Source: Thereva unica
Lineage: Eukaryota > Arthropoda > Insecta > Diptera > Therevidae
Assembly (NCBI GenBank): GCA_949987705.1
Contig: OX465286.1
Coordinates: 21,279,676 to 21,343,675, forward strand
Reading direction: 5' to 3'
DNA: 64,000 nucleotides
Shown here piece after piece: positions 31,851-42,908 of this stretch (position 1 is its first letter; the number at the start of each line of letters is the position of its first letter). Below the pieces are notes generated by a model. It was not told where the DNA came from. It did no database searches and saw only the letters and a list, made by a program, of their open reading frames with translations. The translations under genes were made by a program, and so were the position numbers.

Positions 31851-32547
31851 CCTTATTGTTTTTTTTTTTGTATTTATAAGAAACTTAAAATATTTTTCTG
31901 TGCTTATCTTCAAGGTGTGAGTTACGTAAGTTTTTCGATAATTTTAATAAAAAGTAGTCTGATGTAGTTGAAGAAAGTTAGGTAAATACTCAAAATATTT
32001 CCCTGCTACGATAGATCCAAGGTATTATAGTAATGGTAAATAACTGTGGTAAATTAGTTAATAGATTTTGGTTGGTTTATTAAATTTAAAAAAACTCCAT
32101 CTTTTGTTCTTGTTTTTTTGTAATCTTTTTCAAAACTAAAGGAAACTAAAGTTCACTTTGCTGTTCGGGATATACTGATTGGGAAGACTAGTAAAAAAGG
32201 TGGCAAAGTTTTACCAATATGGAAAATTTTAAATGTCGGAAAGAAATAGAATTAACATTCAGGGTGAACAAAACAGTAGATTCTACGTTGCAAAAAGAAA
32301 TGTCTGAGGAAGCTCAGCAGTGGTCAGCGATTTTAAGACTAGCACAAAAGGATTTTTGATAGATTTACAAAATGTTGTTCCTTTTCAGGAATTTATTGAA
32401 AAAAAGTAAATTGTTACCAAATTTGAAGTGCCATGTGTATTTCCCGTCCTTGCGATCCAGATGAAAGAATCTTTTTATTAAATGTTTGCTGATGGGGCTC
32501 AAATTTGCCTATTGCACCGGGCGCAAAACAACCACGCGCCGGCCCTG
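31851..32547. other. right flank of the hAT element
   Basis: AT-rich remnant. A plus-strand frame at 32270-32345 reads STLQKEMSEEAQQWSAILRL before a stop and resembles a conserved block in hAT transposases of the ZMYM1-like group. The rest is degraded. The interval ends in the hAT terminal repeat. Confidence 0.4.
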
Positions 32548-32555
32548 GTTACTCC

Positions 32556-32745
32556 CCTTCAATAAATAAAGCATCTTATAAAAAAAGACTTAAATCCTTC
32601 CTGAGAACCTAATTACTAACACTCCTTAGAATTAATTAATTATATATGCCAGTGTTTGTCTATAAGAACTCTCTGTTGTATTTAGTTTAAGTATGCCTTG
32701 TTTGGCGAATAAATAAATAAATAAAATTTATTTATTTTTATTTAA
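32556..32745 (+). mobile_element. 3' end of the LINE interrupted at 22030
   Basis: After the right target-site duplication the frame reads YSPSINKASYKKRLKSFLRT then a stop, the usual LINE C terminus. A 3' UTR of about 130 bp follows, ending in TTTGGCGAATAAATAAATAAAT. Together with 18978-22030 this makes a single copy split by the hAT element. Confidence 0.8.
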
Positions 32746-32756
32746 AAAAGGGGGGA

Positions 32757-32871
32757 TGCCATCAGTCAACACCTGTTATGTTACATACTTTAATAAACCA
32801 GTGTCATTATAACATTCAAACAACATCAAGACGTAGTTTCCATTCCGCCTCGCTTAACGTGACTGTTAACA
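32757..32871 (+). repeat. possible short LTR end
   Basis: A polypurine run (AAAAAAGGGGGGA at 32744-32756) precedes TGCCATCAG; the interval has TTTAATAAACC in the middle and ends CTGTTAACA. This is the look of the 3' end of an LTR element, but the size (115 bp) is small and no partner LTR was found. Confidence 0.25.
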
Positions 32872-33257
32872 TTACACCACTTTCTTGTACAAAGTTTCTA
32901 TAAAATATTTCATTTCATTGGTCCTAATGAAAACTTCCATTTTGTTATAACTTTCGAACATGAATTTCTATTATTACTTTTTAAACACAAACAAACGATG
33001 GTGCGCCATAACAAAACTCTATAGGTATTGTGCAATATATTTCTATTTAGGTCGTAATCTTTTAAACTTCTTTAAGTGTTCATCTACTTAATGGTATACT
33101 CTCCCAGATATGAATCAGTTTCGCTAATATCCAATTACGTTATATCTATTTTTTCCTATTATGATTTTCGCCAACGAAATTTAAAAGCTAATTATCATAA
33201 TTTTTCACCCTCTTTCCCCTAATCCCCCACCCCGCCGGCAATCATTTTTAAGCTTTC
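32872..33257. other. no gene recognised
   Basis: AT-rich, nothing seen. Confidence 0.4.
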
Positions 33258-33425
33258 AAGGCACAAGCAGATTGAAGCGGAGGTCGTGGCGGCGCGACGG
33301 CCGCCCGCAAGAGAATTTCCCATACATTTAATTACTTACCAGGCGGCGCGGAGAAATTAAATGTATAGGAAACTCTCTCGCGGGCGGCCGCGGCAACGAC
33401 CTCCGCGCCAATCTGTTGGGGCCTT
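33258..33425. mobile_element. GC-rich foldback MITE
   Basis: Ends AAGGCACAAGCAGATTG and, in complement, AAGGCCCCAACAGATTGG. The arms (about 70 bp) share GAGGTCGT, GGCCGCCCGC and ATACATTTAATT with their complements. At 168 bp it is small and markedly more GC-rich than its surroundings. Confidence 0.75.
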
Positions 33426-34814
33426 AACTCTGGCCCTACGTTCTTTCCAGAAAGCTTTATAGCTAGAGGTCAAGTGATGTGTTTACTTATATGCATACAT
33501 ATTTATACTTACATATATGTATAATTTCGTTTTGTATATAATTTCTTAGGTTTATCATGGAAAAATAGAAAATGTTGAAAGTTTCCTTCACGCGAGCTTT
33601 TCTCTTTTTCTAAAATTCAGAATAATTAAAACCGTCTGATAAATAGGGGAGGCTATGTAGTGGGGGAGTTTAAAAAAATGTATGTGGTGAGACTATTAAC
33701 TTTTTTAGCATTTTTTTAATATTATTAATTTTTTTTTGTGTAGATCTTTGCCCCTTTCACCCAAAAAACAAAATGAAATCCAACAAGGACTACAATGATC
33801 CGAGTGTACGTAGTTGGCTATTGTTCAATTACTGATAAAAGGAATTATTTAACGAACCTCTTTTGTAATTACAAGGACTATTTCTATGCTAAAAAGGATA
33901 TGGTATGGTGATACTAAAAAAAGTAAAGAAAAACGACATAAATTACACAAAACACGAGGCTTGGGTTTGCTTAGTTGCTTGCTTGCGCTCCGAAACGAGA
34001 ACAACCCACACACACAGGGTGAGTGTAAATCTTAAAGGCGCAAGCCTTACCGTAAAAAATTTGATATCAGTTGTCGTAGGCTAGAGCGCTATGTTCTTGA
34101 GTTGTTTTTTTTTTTTTTGTTCATTACATAGATAAATTTTATTGAAGATCGTTATAATAAAAATAAAATGAAGTGTATCTTTAGGAGCTTATTCGTAGTA
34201 CACAATTTTATGATCGCTAAAAAGATAATATTTATGCAAGGAGATATAAGGCATGGGGCTGCGATTTAATAAAGCTTGTAAAAGAAAGAGCGCTGTTAAA
34301 TGTAAGTAAAGTAACACAACAACAAATATACAAATTGTTGTAAAAACGAAAACATTGTCTTAAGGCAATAAGATGATTTTGAATGGGGTGTAGTAGTAAC
34401 AGGTACAGCATAACTTTAAGAGGCAGACACAAAACAAAACAAAAGAAAAAATAAATCAATAATTTAAAATTTACCTTAAATAAAAACAAAAATGAGTGTG
34501 CTTAAGACTACACTTTAGAAGTAAAGCTTTTTTTAATGAATTCTTATTTACATTAAAACCTAAAATCGAGGCTAAAATTTTATACCATAACTGAAATAAT
34601 TTCGATTGAAGCGGGTCTAAAAAGTCTCGTAAGAACTGCATCAGGTGAAATTCCGTGGTGCTTTTGTCAACATTTAAATTATATTGAAGTGAATAATCCT
34701 ACAATCCCGCTCTCTGGGGAACTCCAACATCACCTTCTAAGCAATAGTGCAACCTCCTATACCAGCATGACAAACAACACAAGCTACGGGGACAACTGTT
34801 GAAACTAGCAGTTA
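33426..34814. other. no gene recognised
   Basis: AT-rich non-coding DNA. A T-run lies at about 34106-34121. No coding or repeat signature recognised. Confidence 0.4.
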
Positions 34815-34855
34815 AATGTAAAATGAAAGTTCAATGTAAAATGAAAGTTAAATGT
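34815..34855. repeat. about 21-bp tandem repeat
   Basis: AATGTAAAATGAAAGTT occurs twice in tandem with TTAAATG at each side. Confidence 0.7.
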
Positions 34856-35351
34856 TATTAATAGTTAGCTGTACAGATAGTTTCTTCTTCTTTCTTGAAG
34901 TTTTTCTTGTATCAACATGTCATGTCAAAAGTCTGTTACAAAGCAAGCTAAAGGTTTAAAATAAAGATTAGAATTATAAAACAAGTAGTGAGTTTCTTTT
35001 CAAAAAGTAAAACCCAAAAGGACGGAAGATTGAAGCAGAATAAATATTTAACAACAACTTCACTTTTGGTCCTCCTGATCTAGCTACGGAAAATCTCCAT
35101 GTTCAAACTATATCGATCTCATCGAGCCCATCTCGCCATTTACCACCACTGCACTTGCCTCAACAAACCATCCAAAAATTTGAACAGTCAGCAAATGCAT
35201 GGGAGAATAGACAAAAAAAAAATAAGTGCAAGCAACTGCAGTTGGTACTGACAAAGCTAGTAAGGCAAATAAAGTGCCTCGAGGCGTTAAAAGAAGACGA
35301 CCATCACATCCATCACTGCGCTATCCGGAACTGACGTATCAGCATATTTCC
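34856..35351. other. no gene recognised
   Basis: Nothing seen beyond A-rich stretches. Confidence 0.4.
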
Positions 35352-35576
35352 TCAAAGGTGCTCCTTCACTAGCCGATCCATCTTTGGGTATATGATCTCT
35401 TCACGACCGAATTCGGCATAAATCTGGGCAATTGTGAACCTGTCATTTTCAAAAAGAAGATGGAGAAACTGAGGAACTTCAGGTTGCTCATGCCATTCAG
35501 ATACGAATGACTTTTCCTTTTCTTCAACTTGAAAAATGATGTCTTCAGCAGATGAAACAATCTTACTCTCTGTCAT
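35352..35576 (-). CDS. unassigned open reading frame, 74 residues
   Basis: The predicted product is acidic and helical-looking, with FLHLLFENDRFTIAQIYAEF. It does not match a family I recognise. A short basic frame on the other strand (35645-35797, 50 residues, Lys/Ser-rich) follows. Could be chance or transposon debris. Confidence 0.2.
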   Translation of the reverse strand: MTESKIVSSAEDIIFQVEEKEKSFVSEWHEQPEVPQFLHLLFENDRFTIAQIYAEFGREEIIYPKMDRLVKEHL

Positions 35577-36519
35577 TGGAGCAATAGGTTAAGTGGTAGT
35601 ACTAATATAATACGAATAATGTAAGTAAAAAGAAAACTAACCGAATGGATTCTGTAAATAAAAAATCAGGCAAAACTAAGGCTAATTTAATCGTAAGTTC
35701 TACTAAACCAAAACCCAGTAAAACTAGGATTAGTTCTGTTCGATCTGCTTATGAAACAAAAAACACAGAAATTTATTTTGTCAAAAAAATTATTTAATGT
35801 TGCTTAGTTACAACAGCCTTCTTGATCATCATGGCCTGCTAACAAGTTCTAACTTAATTCTAAGCTCCATTAAACTTCGCCGTCGTTTGGCCCCAAGTCC
35901 AAAGTGTGAAAGGAGGAGGGTGGTCGACCTGTCGAATTGATCAGAATCGGTAAATCGAAGAAAATAGGCAAGAACCCGCATTTTTTTAAAGCGGTACCGA
36001 CAGCAGTGTATCCGTTGCGGGAACGTCCCGCTCAGACCGCCAGCTAACGGATCAAAGAAGAGAAAGAAGAAGAAGCTCCGCTAATCCACCAAAATCCAAC
36101 AGAACCAATGCTTTATCAATTTCATCCTCTACCGCTCATAAACCTAAAAATAACCGTAATCCATTGACGTTATACCTTAAGTTTTCTCTTAGCCACATCT
36201 TCTCCGGCGGCGGTCGCTCATGTGCTAACGTTACCGAGATTCTCACAAGCCATTCACTTCTATTAAACAAGCATCAGCCTACTGTAGTGAACAACCCAAC
36301 ACAACCAACACTATTAACATCCCCACCCCAACTGCCCTGCCATTTTTGAACCCTCTCCAGCCCCCGGTTGATCAAAACAGCTTAATTTAATTTACGAGAA
36401 AGAAAAGTTTTCGATAGTTTAAGGCTATTCCTAGCTTACATGTACAATAAACCTGACTCCATTTGTATACAAGGGAAACCCAGAACCAGTCTAATCATCG
36501 CGATCCAACAGGAAGGTTT
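35577..36519. other. no gene recognised
   Basis: Contains Lys/Ser- and Pro/Asn-rich short frames at 35645-35797 and 36060-36350 on the plus strand that look like the disordered N-terminal part of a LINE ORF1 or gag, but nothing diagnostic. Confidence 0.3.
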
Positions 36520-36570
36520 GCAATGTCTAATGGCATGCTTAGCTTGAAGATATAAAAAGGATATGATAGG

Positions 36571-37009
36571 TTAAGTGTAAGGGCTACATAGGACACGTGT
36601 TCCGAGTTCCGTCTATCCGTTTTCCGTCTCTTCGTCTTTCCATGCTCCGACCTTTATTTGTATGTTAGCCACAATTATCCGTTTTCTGTCTCTCCGAGTT
36701 TTAGTGTTTCGATATTTATTTTTATGCAGTTACAAGCGTCCGTTTCCATGGAATCCTTGATTTTATTGACAAGTGAGTACTTTTGCGAATTCTATTTACT
36801 CAATCTACAAAAAAGTGAGGTAAGGTTTCCGTCAATCCGTTCAAAAGTTGAAAATTTTTTATCATCTAGGTACGTTTCCGTGTTTTTATCGTTCCGTTTT
36901 TTTTTGTTTATCTGGTCACGCAGTATTAAGACACAGTTACCAACTTTGACAGGAAGCGGAAGACAGAGCACGGAGAACGGAAGACGTGTGCTATATGGCT
37001 CCCGCCTAA
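36571..37009 (+). mobile_element. MITE copy A (TTAA-type ends)
   Basis: The left end reads TTAAGTGTAAGGGCTACATA and continues GGACACGTG; the right end is the complement of GTTAGGCGGGAGCCATATAG and of CACACGTCTTCCG. Length about 439 bp. Copy B at 37309-37661 is an inverted relative. A TTAA or TAA sits at the outer edge, suggesting TTAA-targeting, but this is tentative. Confidence 0.65.
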
Positions 37010-37308
37010 CTGGAGAAAGCTGGGAGCCTAGCGGTTAAACTCGAGGATTTTGTATGAGTTTATTTTTTAACAGCCGGCTGAGCCACAACCGTCGGGGTTA
37101 GCTTGATATAGCGGAGTGATATTCCCAGGCCCGCCACAAAGGGGGAGGGGCAACTGGGACGATTTGCTCTAGGCCCCAGGCCAGAGGAGTCCCCGAGAAT
37201 AGAGTGAAACTCAAAAAGTAAAAACCCCACATCCCTGCGTACAACCCGTCTAGGGGCCCCGTAACTACCTTGAAACCCAAAAGGCCAAAACCGCCATATC
37301 CCTGCGTT

Positions 37309-37661
37309 CTAAATCGGGAGCCACATAGCGCACGTCTTCCGTTCTCCGTGCTCCGTGCCCCGTGTTCCGCTTCCTGTCAAAGTTGATTACAATTACTTAG
37401 TACTGTTTGACCAGATAAACAAAAAAAAGGACGGAACGATAAAAACACGGGAACGGAGAAGATAAACAAACAACTTCTGAACGGATTGACGGAAACGTTA
37501 GCTCAGATTGAGTAAATAGAAATCGCAAAGGCACTCATTTGTCAATAAAAGCAAGGATGCCATGGAAACGAACGCTTGTGGCTAATATAAAATTAAATAT
37601 CGGATCACAAAAACACGGAAGACGGAAATTGGTACACGTGTGTTATGTGGCCTACGCTTAA
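37309..37661 (-). mobile_element. MITE copy B, inverted relative of copy A
   Basis: Starts CTAAATCGGGAGCCACATAG and ends TTATGTGGCCTACGCTTAA. Interior blocks match copy A in reverse, for example AACACGGGAACGG against CCGTTTCCGTG and AATAAAAGCAAGGATGCCATG against CATGGAATCCTTGATTTTATT-like sequence. About 90 bp shorter than copy A. Confidence 0.65.
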
Positions 37662-38405
37662 TTGTCCAGCAAAAGTAATCTAAAACCTGAAACACTAGCA
37701 CGCTAAAATATATGTATGTTATGTCTGGGTATATGTATGGAATCTTCTACTCATCACATTTATTTAGTAAACACTATTTTTCTTTCTTCCAATTCCGCAA
37801 AGTCGTCGATGACATCATCATAGTCTATATTTTCTGCTAGCTTTCGTTCTATTGATAATATCATGCAATGACTTAAACGTGACTCATACATGACGTGACT
37901 CATTTTTATCATTTTTAATTTTTGCTCACTTTTTGCAATTGTCTTTTCGACCTTCTAAACGCGAGTGTCGACAGCAGTTTTACCGAGCGGTCCCCCTAGT
38001 AAGTACCAACCACATCCAATATGTTGCTTTGACCACCGCATGGAACGAGAACCGGTCTACGTTTGTCCGTTTTCTTCCCCCATACAATTCCTTAAAGCTC
38101 CCATCGGAGATTATTAACAGCGCTCCGAATTTGCTCTTCTTAGTAGCGTTTCGATTTTTTCCGTTTGGATAGCTTCTGGATTGATTATGCCAAAAGAAAG
38201 ATGAGTGCTGAACCCAGAACCAAGTACAAGGGCCTGTCTACATAAGACCTGTTCCATTCTAGGCTACACTAAGTAACTTTAAGGTACATTTGTTCTGAAA
38301 GAAGTTATTCTTATCTCAAATCTTTTCTTAGTCAAACATTTTATGGAATTTCAATATTCTGAAGGGGCCCCAAACATATTTTAGCCCCAGGCCACGCAAG
38401 GTGAT
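37662..38405. other. no gene recognised
   Basis: Non-coding. At 37120-37260 and 38365-38400 there are GGGGCCCC and CCCCAGGCC motifs that could be the two ends of an unrecognised DNA element. Confidence 0.3.
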
Positions 38406-38590
38406 GTGGTGGACCTGGCTATGCTTCCTAAAACAAGTAATCCCGCTAACCAGCCAACAAAGGCTGTGACGCAGGCAATACCAAACTAGCAGATGAACAA
38501 AGTGAAGACCAGACCTAAGCGGAAGTTTGGCACCCTATTATTAACTAGTTAAGCTGGCGGGATGCCTTATTTGGGCTACCTCTGAGGACA

Positions 38591-39607
38591 TATATGAATA
38601 TTTTTAATCTTCAAACGGCGATATCTCATGAATGGCAATTCGTACGGCAATAATCGCATAACCTAAAAAATTTGTAAAAACTATTTTATGAGCGTTCAAG
38701 AAATACATATTTGCAAACTGATTTTTTTGACCTTTTGAATACATGTTTTTGCTCCCACCTATCTTTGGATAAAATCGACATTTGATTTATTAAGATGTTT
38801 GAAGGGCCTGTTCCAATTTTTAGCTAATCTCGATTTATGCTGCAGTTCAATGACTATTTTGACTGAGAATACAAAATATATGTACACGCACATTTAGGTC
38901 TGATGATGTGATCTATTTAACCCTATCGGTATCAATTTTACGGGAATTGCTTCATCAATGCAACAAATGCACTGAAAGGATTAAAATGAATGTGTCCGTT
39001 GAGATTCCTGGGTTTGAGCCGTTTATACATTCATACCAATAATAGTAGGACATTTTAATTGAGGCCTCAGTACGATTTACCGTCGTGTAAGGGACAAATG
39101 TACTGCTTCGCATAAATCCTGCTCAACTCAAACCGTAGGGAATGTGTTAACCAAGTAGCTTAGAAAATTATTGTACCTAGATGTAGCTTCTAAAACGAGT
39201 TTTCTATTAAGCTACGATTTTAAAAATTCAACTATTTCAGGTACAGACCAATTTTGATTAGGAAACATTTCAAAGAGCTACATACAATTTAAAAATTAAG
39301 AAAGACAGTAGTTTTTAGGAATCCTTATAGTCCAGTTGTCAGAGACTTTGACCCAGCACAAAATGTGATATCGCTGAAAATTGGGTCATAGGTACTCACA
39401 CGATAAAAAAATCTTTGCTGCTCTGAAGTGTATGGTATGCTTTCTAATGAAGCCATTAGTTTTTAATTTTTCTTTTTTTTCTCATAGAAAACTTGACCGG
39501 AAGTGAATTTCTACATTTTTCGCCGATGTTTACCTCCAAAAAAGATATCCTTGTACATTTATCATCATTGTACTTTTACTTTTGACGTAAAAATAATTAA
39601 AATGATA
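38591..39607. other. no gene recognised
   Basis: AT-rich with no coding or repeat signature recognised. Confidence 0.4.
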
Positions 39608-40445
39608 TGCATTGTCTCTGTTTCATAAAACCTTCGCTTAAACCACTGGATCGATTTTGATGAAATTTGCTACAGAAATAGTTTAGACTTTGAAGGAGGA
39701 CATAGGCTACTTTTTATCGAGAAAAAAAGGGTTGAAGGGGGTGAAATGGGGTTGAATAGGTTGTAAGGGGGGTTTTATTTGTTTGGTCAGATTTTTTTCA
39801 AACTTAGTAAACATACTCCTAACCATAAATAATGAAACACGTGTTTCAAGATTTTTCCAAATTCAGAGATGAAAGAAGGTCACAGACGGACAGACAGGCA
39901 GACGGACAGAGCCTCTGTATAAACTTTTTTTTTTTGAAAAAGCTAAAATGAATCAATGTTTTGTGTGTTTTTTTTTATGTGGCAGTGCTAAGCTCAGGAG
40001 TCACCCTTTGTACCACCAGTCCGTCATGTCATTTGTCATGTCATGGTGCAATGTCTAGCAGTAAGCTTAGTACGGGAGGGAGGGTGGGGGAATAGGTTAA
40101 GGATTATAAAGGTACGGGGGGGTATTGAAGAAGGTGGTGATGAACCCTGCGTTTGAACTCTTGGATGTTGTAGGAGCTCGGAAAAACTGACTGCGAGAGA
40201 TTATTCCACAGTCTACTGTTCTATTTACAAACGAATTCATATCTTGTTGAGTGCGTGAAAGGGGGAGTTGCAGGTGGAGGGAATGAGAAGAGTGGGCTAA
40301 TCTGGTGTTGCGGGTATAGGATTGCCGTGGAGGCAGGAGAGCGTTTAGCCCGGAAGAACAGTCACTATGAAAGTAGCGATAAAATTTTGTCAGTATACTG
40401 TATATACTAGCTAAGGCCCGGTACGCCTCGCTGCACCCATCAATG
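39608..40445. mobile_element. Helitron-like non-autonomous sequence, interrupted by a LINE 3' end
   Basis: 39608-39720 (CTTAAACCACTGGATCGATT, GACATAGGCTACTTTTTATC) is a sequence type I associate with Helitron-like elements in insects. A GACGGACAGACAGGCAGACG microsatellite follows at about 39888. The piece at 40405-40441 (ACTAGCTAAGGCCCGG) has a complement at 18304-18345 near helicase debris. The two parts are separated by LINE sequence at 39966-40393. Assignment is by recollection only. Confidence 0.35.
39966..40393 (-). mobile_element. 5'-truncated LINE copy, same family as 1011-3275
   Basis: The sequence matches 1011-1440 closely (TTATGTGGCAGTGCTAAGC, then GTCACCCTTTGTACCA) including the T-run at the 3' end. 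Only the last 430 bp are present: 3' UTR and the final codons of ORF2. The match ends at about 40393 (GATAAAATTTTGTCAG). Confidence 0.85.
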
Positions 40446-40783
40446 TGGTGGATGGTAGTCGTTCAGCCTTTTACACAGCATTATCTGTTATAAAATATAT
40501 GTATATATTGGGGGCCGAACGGCTAACAAAGACCTCGGAAAGTGGTGGCACCCGATTTGTCACTTCCGAGAAAAGTCACTGCAGACGAACACCTAGCAGA
40601 CCTGTTAGCAAGTCCTAATCCCACCTCCCCGCGGTGCCCCTTGGGGTACTTCTTCGGAAGGAGCTAACGGGAGACGGGCGAATGGCGAGCTCTCTGCGCC
40701 ACAAAACAGAGTTTTAAGTCGGTTGGGCTGAGGGTTAGCAACCCGCTCCCATAAACAACACCATTGCTACGAATCGGCAAACA

Positions 40784-42868
40784 ATGCCTCGGAACCGGAT
40801 GGACAACACGACGACGACCTCTGCTTTTCGAACAAGGACACGAATCGGATCATGGAATGTGAGAACACTGCTTGCTGAGGGACGGCTGGATGAAGTCCTC
40901 AACGAGATGAATCGATATAAAATCAAGATCATGGGACTTAGCGAGACCAGGTGGCCCGATGCGGGGGAACATATCTGCCCAAACGGTAAGTCCTTCTTAT
41001 ATTCTGGTAGAAACGAAACTGAAAGCCGTAGGAGTGGCGTTGGCGTAATACTCACCAAAGAAGCCAGGTCCAGACTCATTAGCTGGTCACCAGTTTCTGA
41101 GAGGATTATTACCGTGCGCCTTCGTACCAGACTAAGAAGTACTATGGTAGTTTAATGCTATGCTCCAACTGAAGACGCAGAAGATGACATCAAGGACGAG
41201 TTCTATATGCGACTGAATGAGGTTTTTCGCTCTATTCCAAGGGGAGACATCATTGTTTTAATGGGTGACTTAAACGCACATATCGGCCGTGACAACACCG
41301 GCCTTGAACACACAATTGGAAACCAAGGCGTAAGCCAAGTTACCAATAACAATGGTGAGCTTTTCGTTGACTTTTGTAGTTCCCACCAACTCATGGTAGG
41401 TGGAACTTACTTTTGTCACAAGAAGATACACAAAGAGAACTGGGTATCGCCGGATGGTAGAACGAGAAATCAGATAGATCACGTGGCCGTCAGCCGCAGA
41501 TGGAGAACTATTCTTGAGGATGTCAGGAGTTTCAGGGGAGCGGATACTGGAAGTGACCACCATTTGGTTGTAGCAACTATTCGGCTTAAAAACGCCGCAA
41601 TCAGAAACGTACAACATGATGCTAGAACCCGTAGACGGTTTAACGCAGACCTTCTGCGGAAGAGCGTTAAAAAGCGGGAATTTGCTGGAAACCTACAAGA
41701 ATTATTAAACCAGCAAACCGTTTCTGACGGCACAAATATTGAAGAATTGTGGAGTACGACAAAGGGCGCAATATTGACGGCTGCGGAAACTAGCATCGGT
41801 TATGTCCAAAGAAACCAGCAACACTGGATCTCGGACACAACCTGGCAAAAAATAGAACGCAGAAGGGCCCTCAAAAATAACGTAAACTCTACAAACGACC
41901 CGGAAAGACGTCGACAACTAGAACGGGAATACTCCCAATTACATCGGGAGGTTAAGAGAAGTGTCCGGCGTGATAAAAGGCAGCAGATAAATGAGCTCAC
42001 AGAAAAAGCGGAAAACGCGGCAAACACAGGCAACAGTAAGGTGCTGTACCAAATCACTAAACAGCTCTCGGGAAAGCACTCTACTAAAAAGCATGCCGTT
42101 AAGAGTGCGGATGGAAGGCTGCTGTGCAGCGACGAAGAGCAACTCCAAAGATGGAGAGATTACTTCTTCGCCGCCCTGAATGGTACACTTACACAGGAAC
42201 CTCAGGAAAACAGCAACAATGCACAGCCAATAAAAATCACCATCCGGGCCCCATCCAAGACGGAAATAGTAACCGCAATTCATGCGATGGCCAATGGTAA
42301 AGCAGCTGGGAAAGATGGCATCCCGCCAGAATTGTTGAAAGCCGACTCAAGCCTCATAGCAGATGCGCTTCAGCCAATCCTAGATATAGCATGGAACACC
42401 TGTACCTTTCCGGAGGATTGGACGGAAGGTATCATAGTCAAAATACCAAAAAAGGGGGACCTAACAATATGCGACAACTGGAGAGGCATCTGCTTACTAT
42501 CTACAGTGGGAAAAATTTTCTCCCATATATTACTATCTAGGATAACTGAGGCAGTTGACCGAACGCTTAGGAGGCAGCAGGCCGGATTCAGGAAGGACCG
42601 CTCCTGTATTGATCATATTAACACCTTGAGAATAATAGTGGAGCAGTCTACTGAATTCCGATCCCCCCTTTACCTTACTTTCGTAGATTATGAGAAAGCG
42701 TTCGACTCGGTCAATAGGAGCTTTATATGGCAGGCACTACGGCGACGTGGATTGCCTGACAAAATAATAGAATTGATAAAAGCCCTATATAACAATTCCA
42801 AATGCAGAGTTCTCCATAATGGAAAATTATCCGACAGCTTTGAGGTGAGCTCAGGAGTACGACAATGA
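40784..42868 (+). pseudogene. RTE-like ORF: endonuclease and RT palm
   Basis: One frame, interrupted only by TAG at 41153. The endonuclease has IGSWNVRTL (catalytic Asn), LSETRWPD (Glu), RRSGVGVI, then after the stop CYAPTEDAE, MGDLNAHIG (canonical GDFN-type), DHVAVSRR and SDHHLVVATI (intact SDH). RT has AAGKDGIPPELL, DNWRGICLLSTVGKIF, QAGFRKDRSCIDHI, motif A FVDYEKAFDSV, and ends in SSGVRQ before TGA, where relatives have GVRQGC. Proteins of this type are often annotated as craniofacial development protein 2-like. The stop codons look like single-base changes (CAG to TAG, GGA to TGA). Confidence 0.88.
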
Positions 42869-42908
42869 TGCCTACTTTCGCCTTTACTATTTCTTATAGT
42901 AATAAACG

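Larger units (their letters stand above)
22039..32547. mobile_element. hAT element interrupted by a BEL/Pao element
   Basis: Termini are CAGGGGCGGCGC at 22039-22050 and the complement of CAGGGCCGGCGC at 32536-32547 (11 of 12 identical), flanked by GTTACTCC on both sides. Both ends carry a subterminal GCACCGGGCGC or close variant. Without the BEL insertion, about 1.8 kb of hAT sequence remains, too little for an intact transposase. A stretch at 32270-32345 (VDSTLQKEMSEEAQQWSAIL, minus stops) resembles the N-terminal region of ZMYM1-like hAT transposases; this is a weak call. Confidence 0.8.
36520..38590 (-). repeat. diverged LINE 3'-end derived repeat, copy 2, interrupted
   Basis: Three blocks match copy 1 at 11280-11700: 36520-36570 (CTTGAAGATA.AAAAGGATATGATA), 37010-37105 (TTGTATGAGTTT, AGCCGG.TGAGCCACAAC) and 38410-38590 (GGCTGTGACGCAGGCA, AACCAGC). 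Between block one and two lies a MITE (36571-37009). Between two and three lie 1.3 kb with a second, inverted copy of that MITE. Confidence 0.6.

Noticed and set aside
31801..31913. Minus-strand frames over both BEL LTRs that look duplicated
   Set aside because: They are identical because the LTRs are identical; not genes.
41153..41155. TAG in the RTE-like ORF as a programmed stop between two proteins
   Set aside because: It falls inside the endonuclease domain and fits a single CAG to TAG change, so it is decay.
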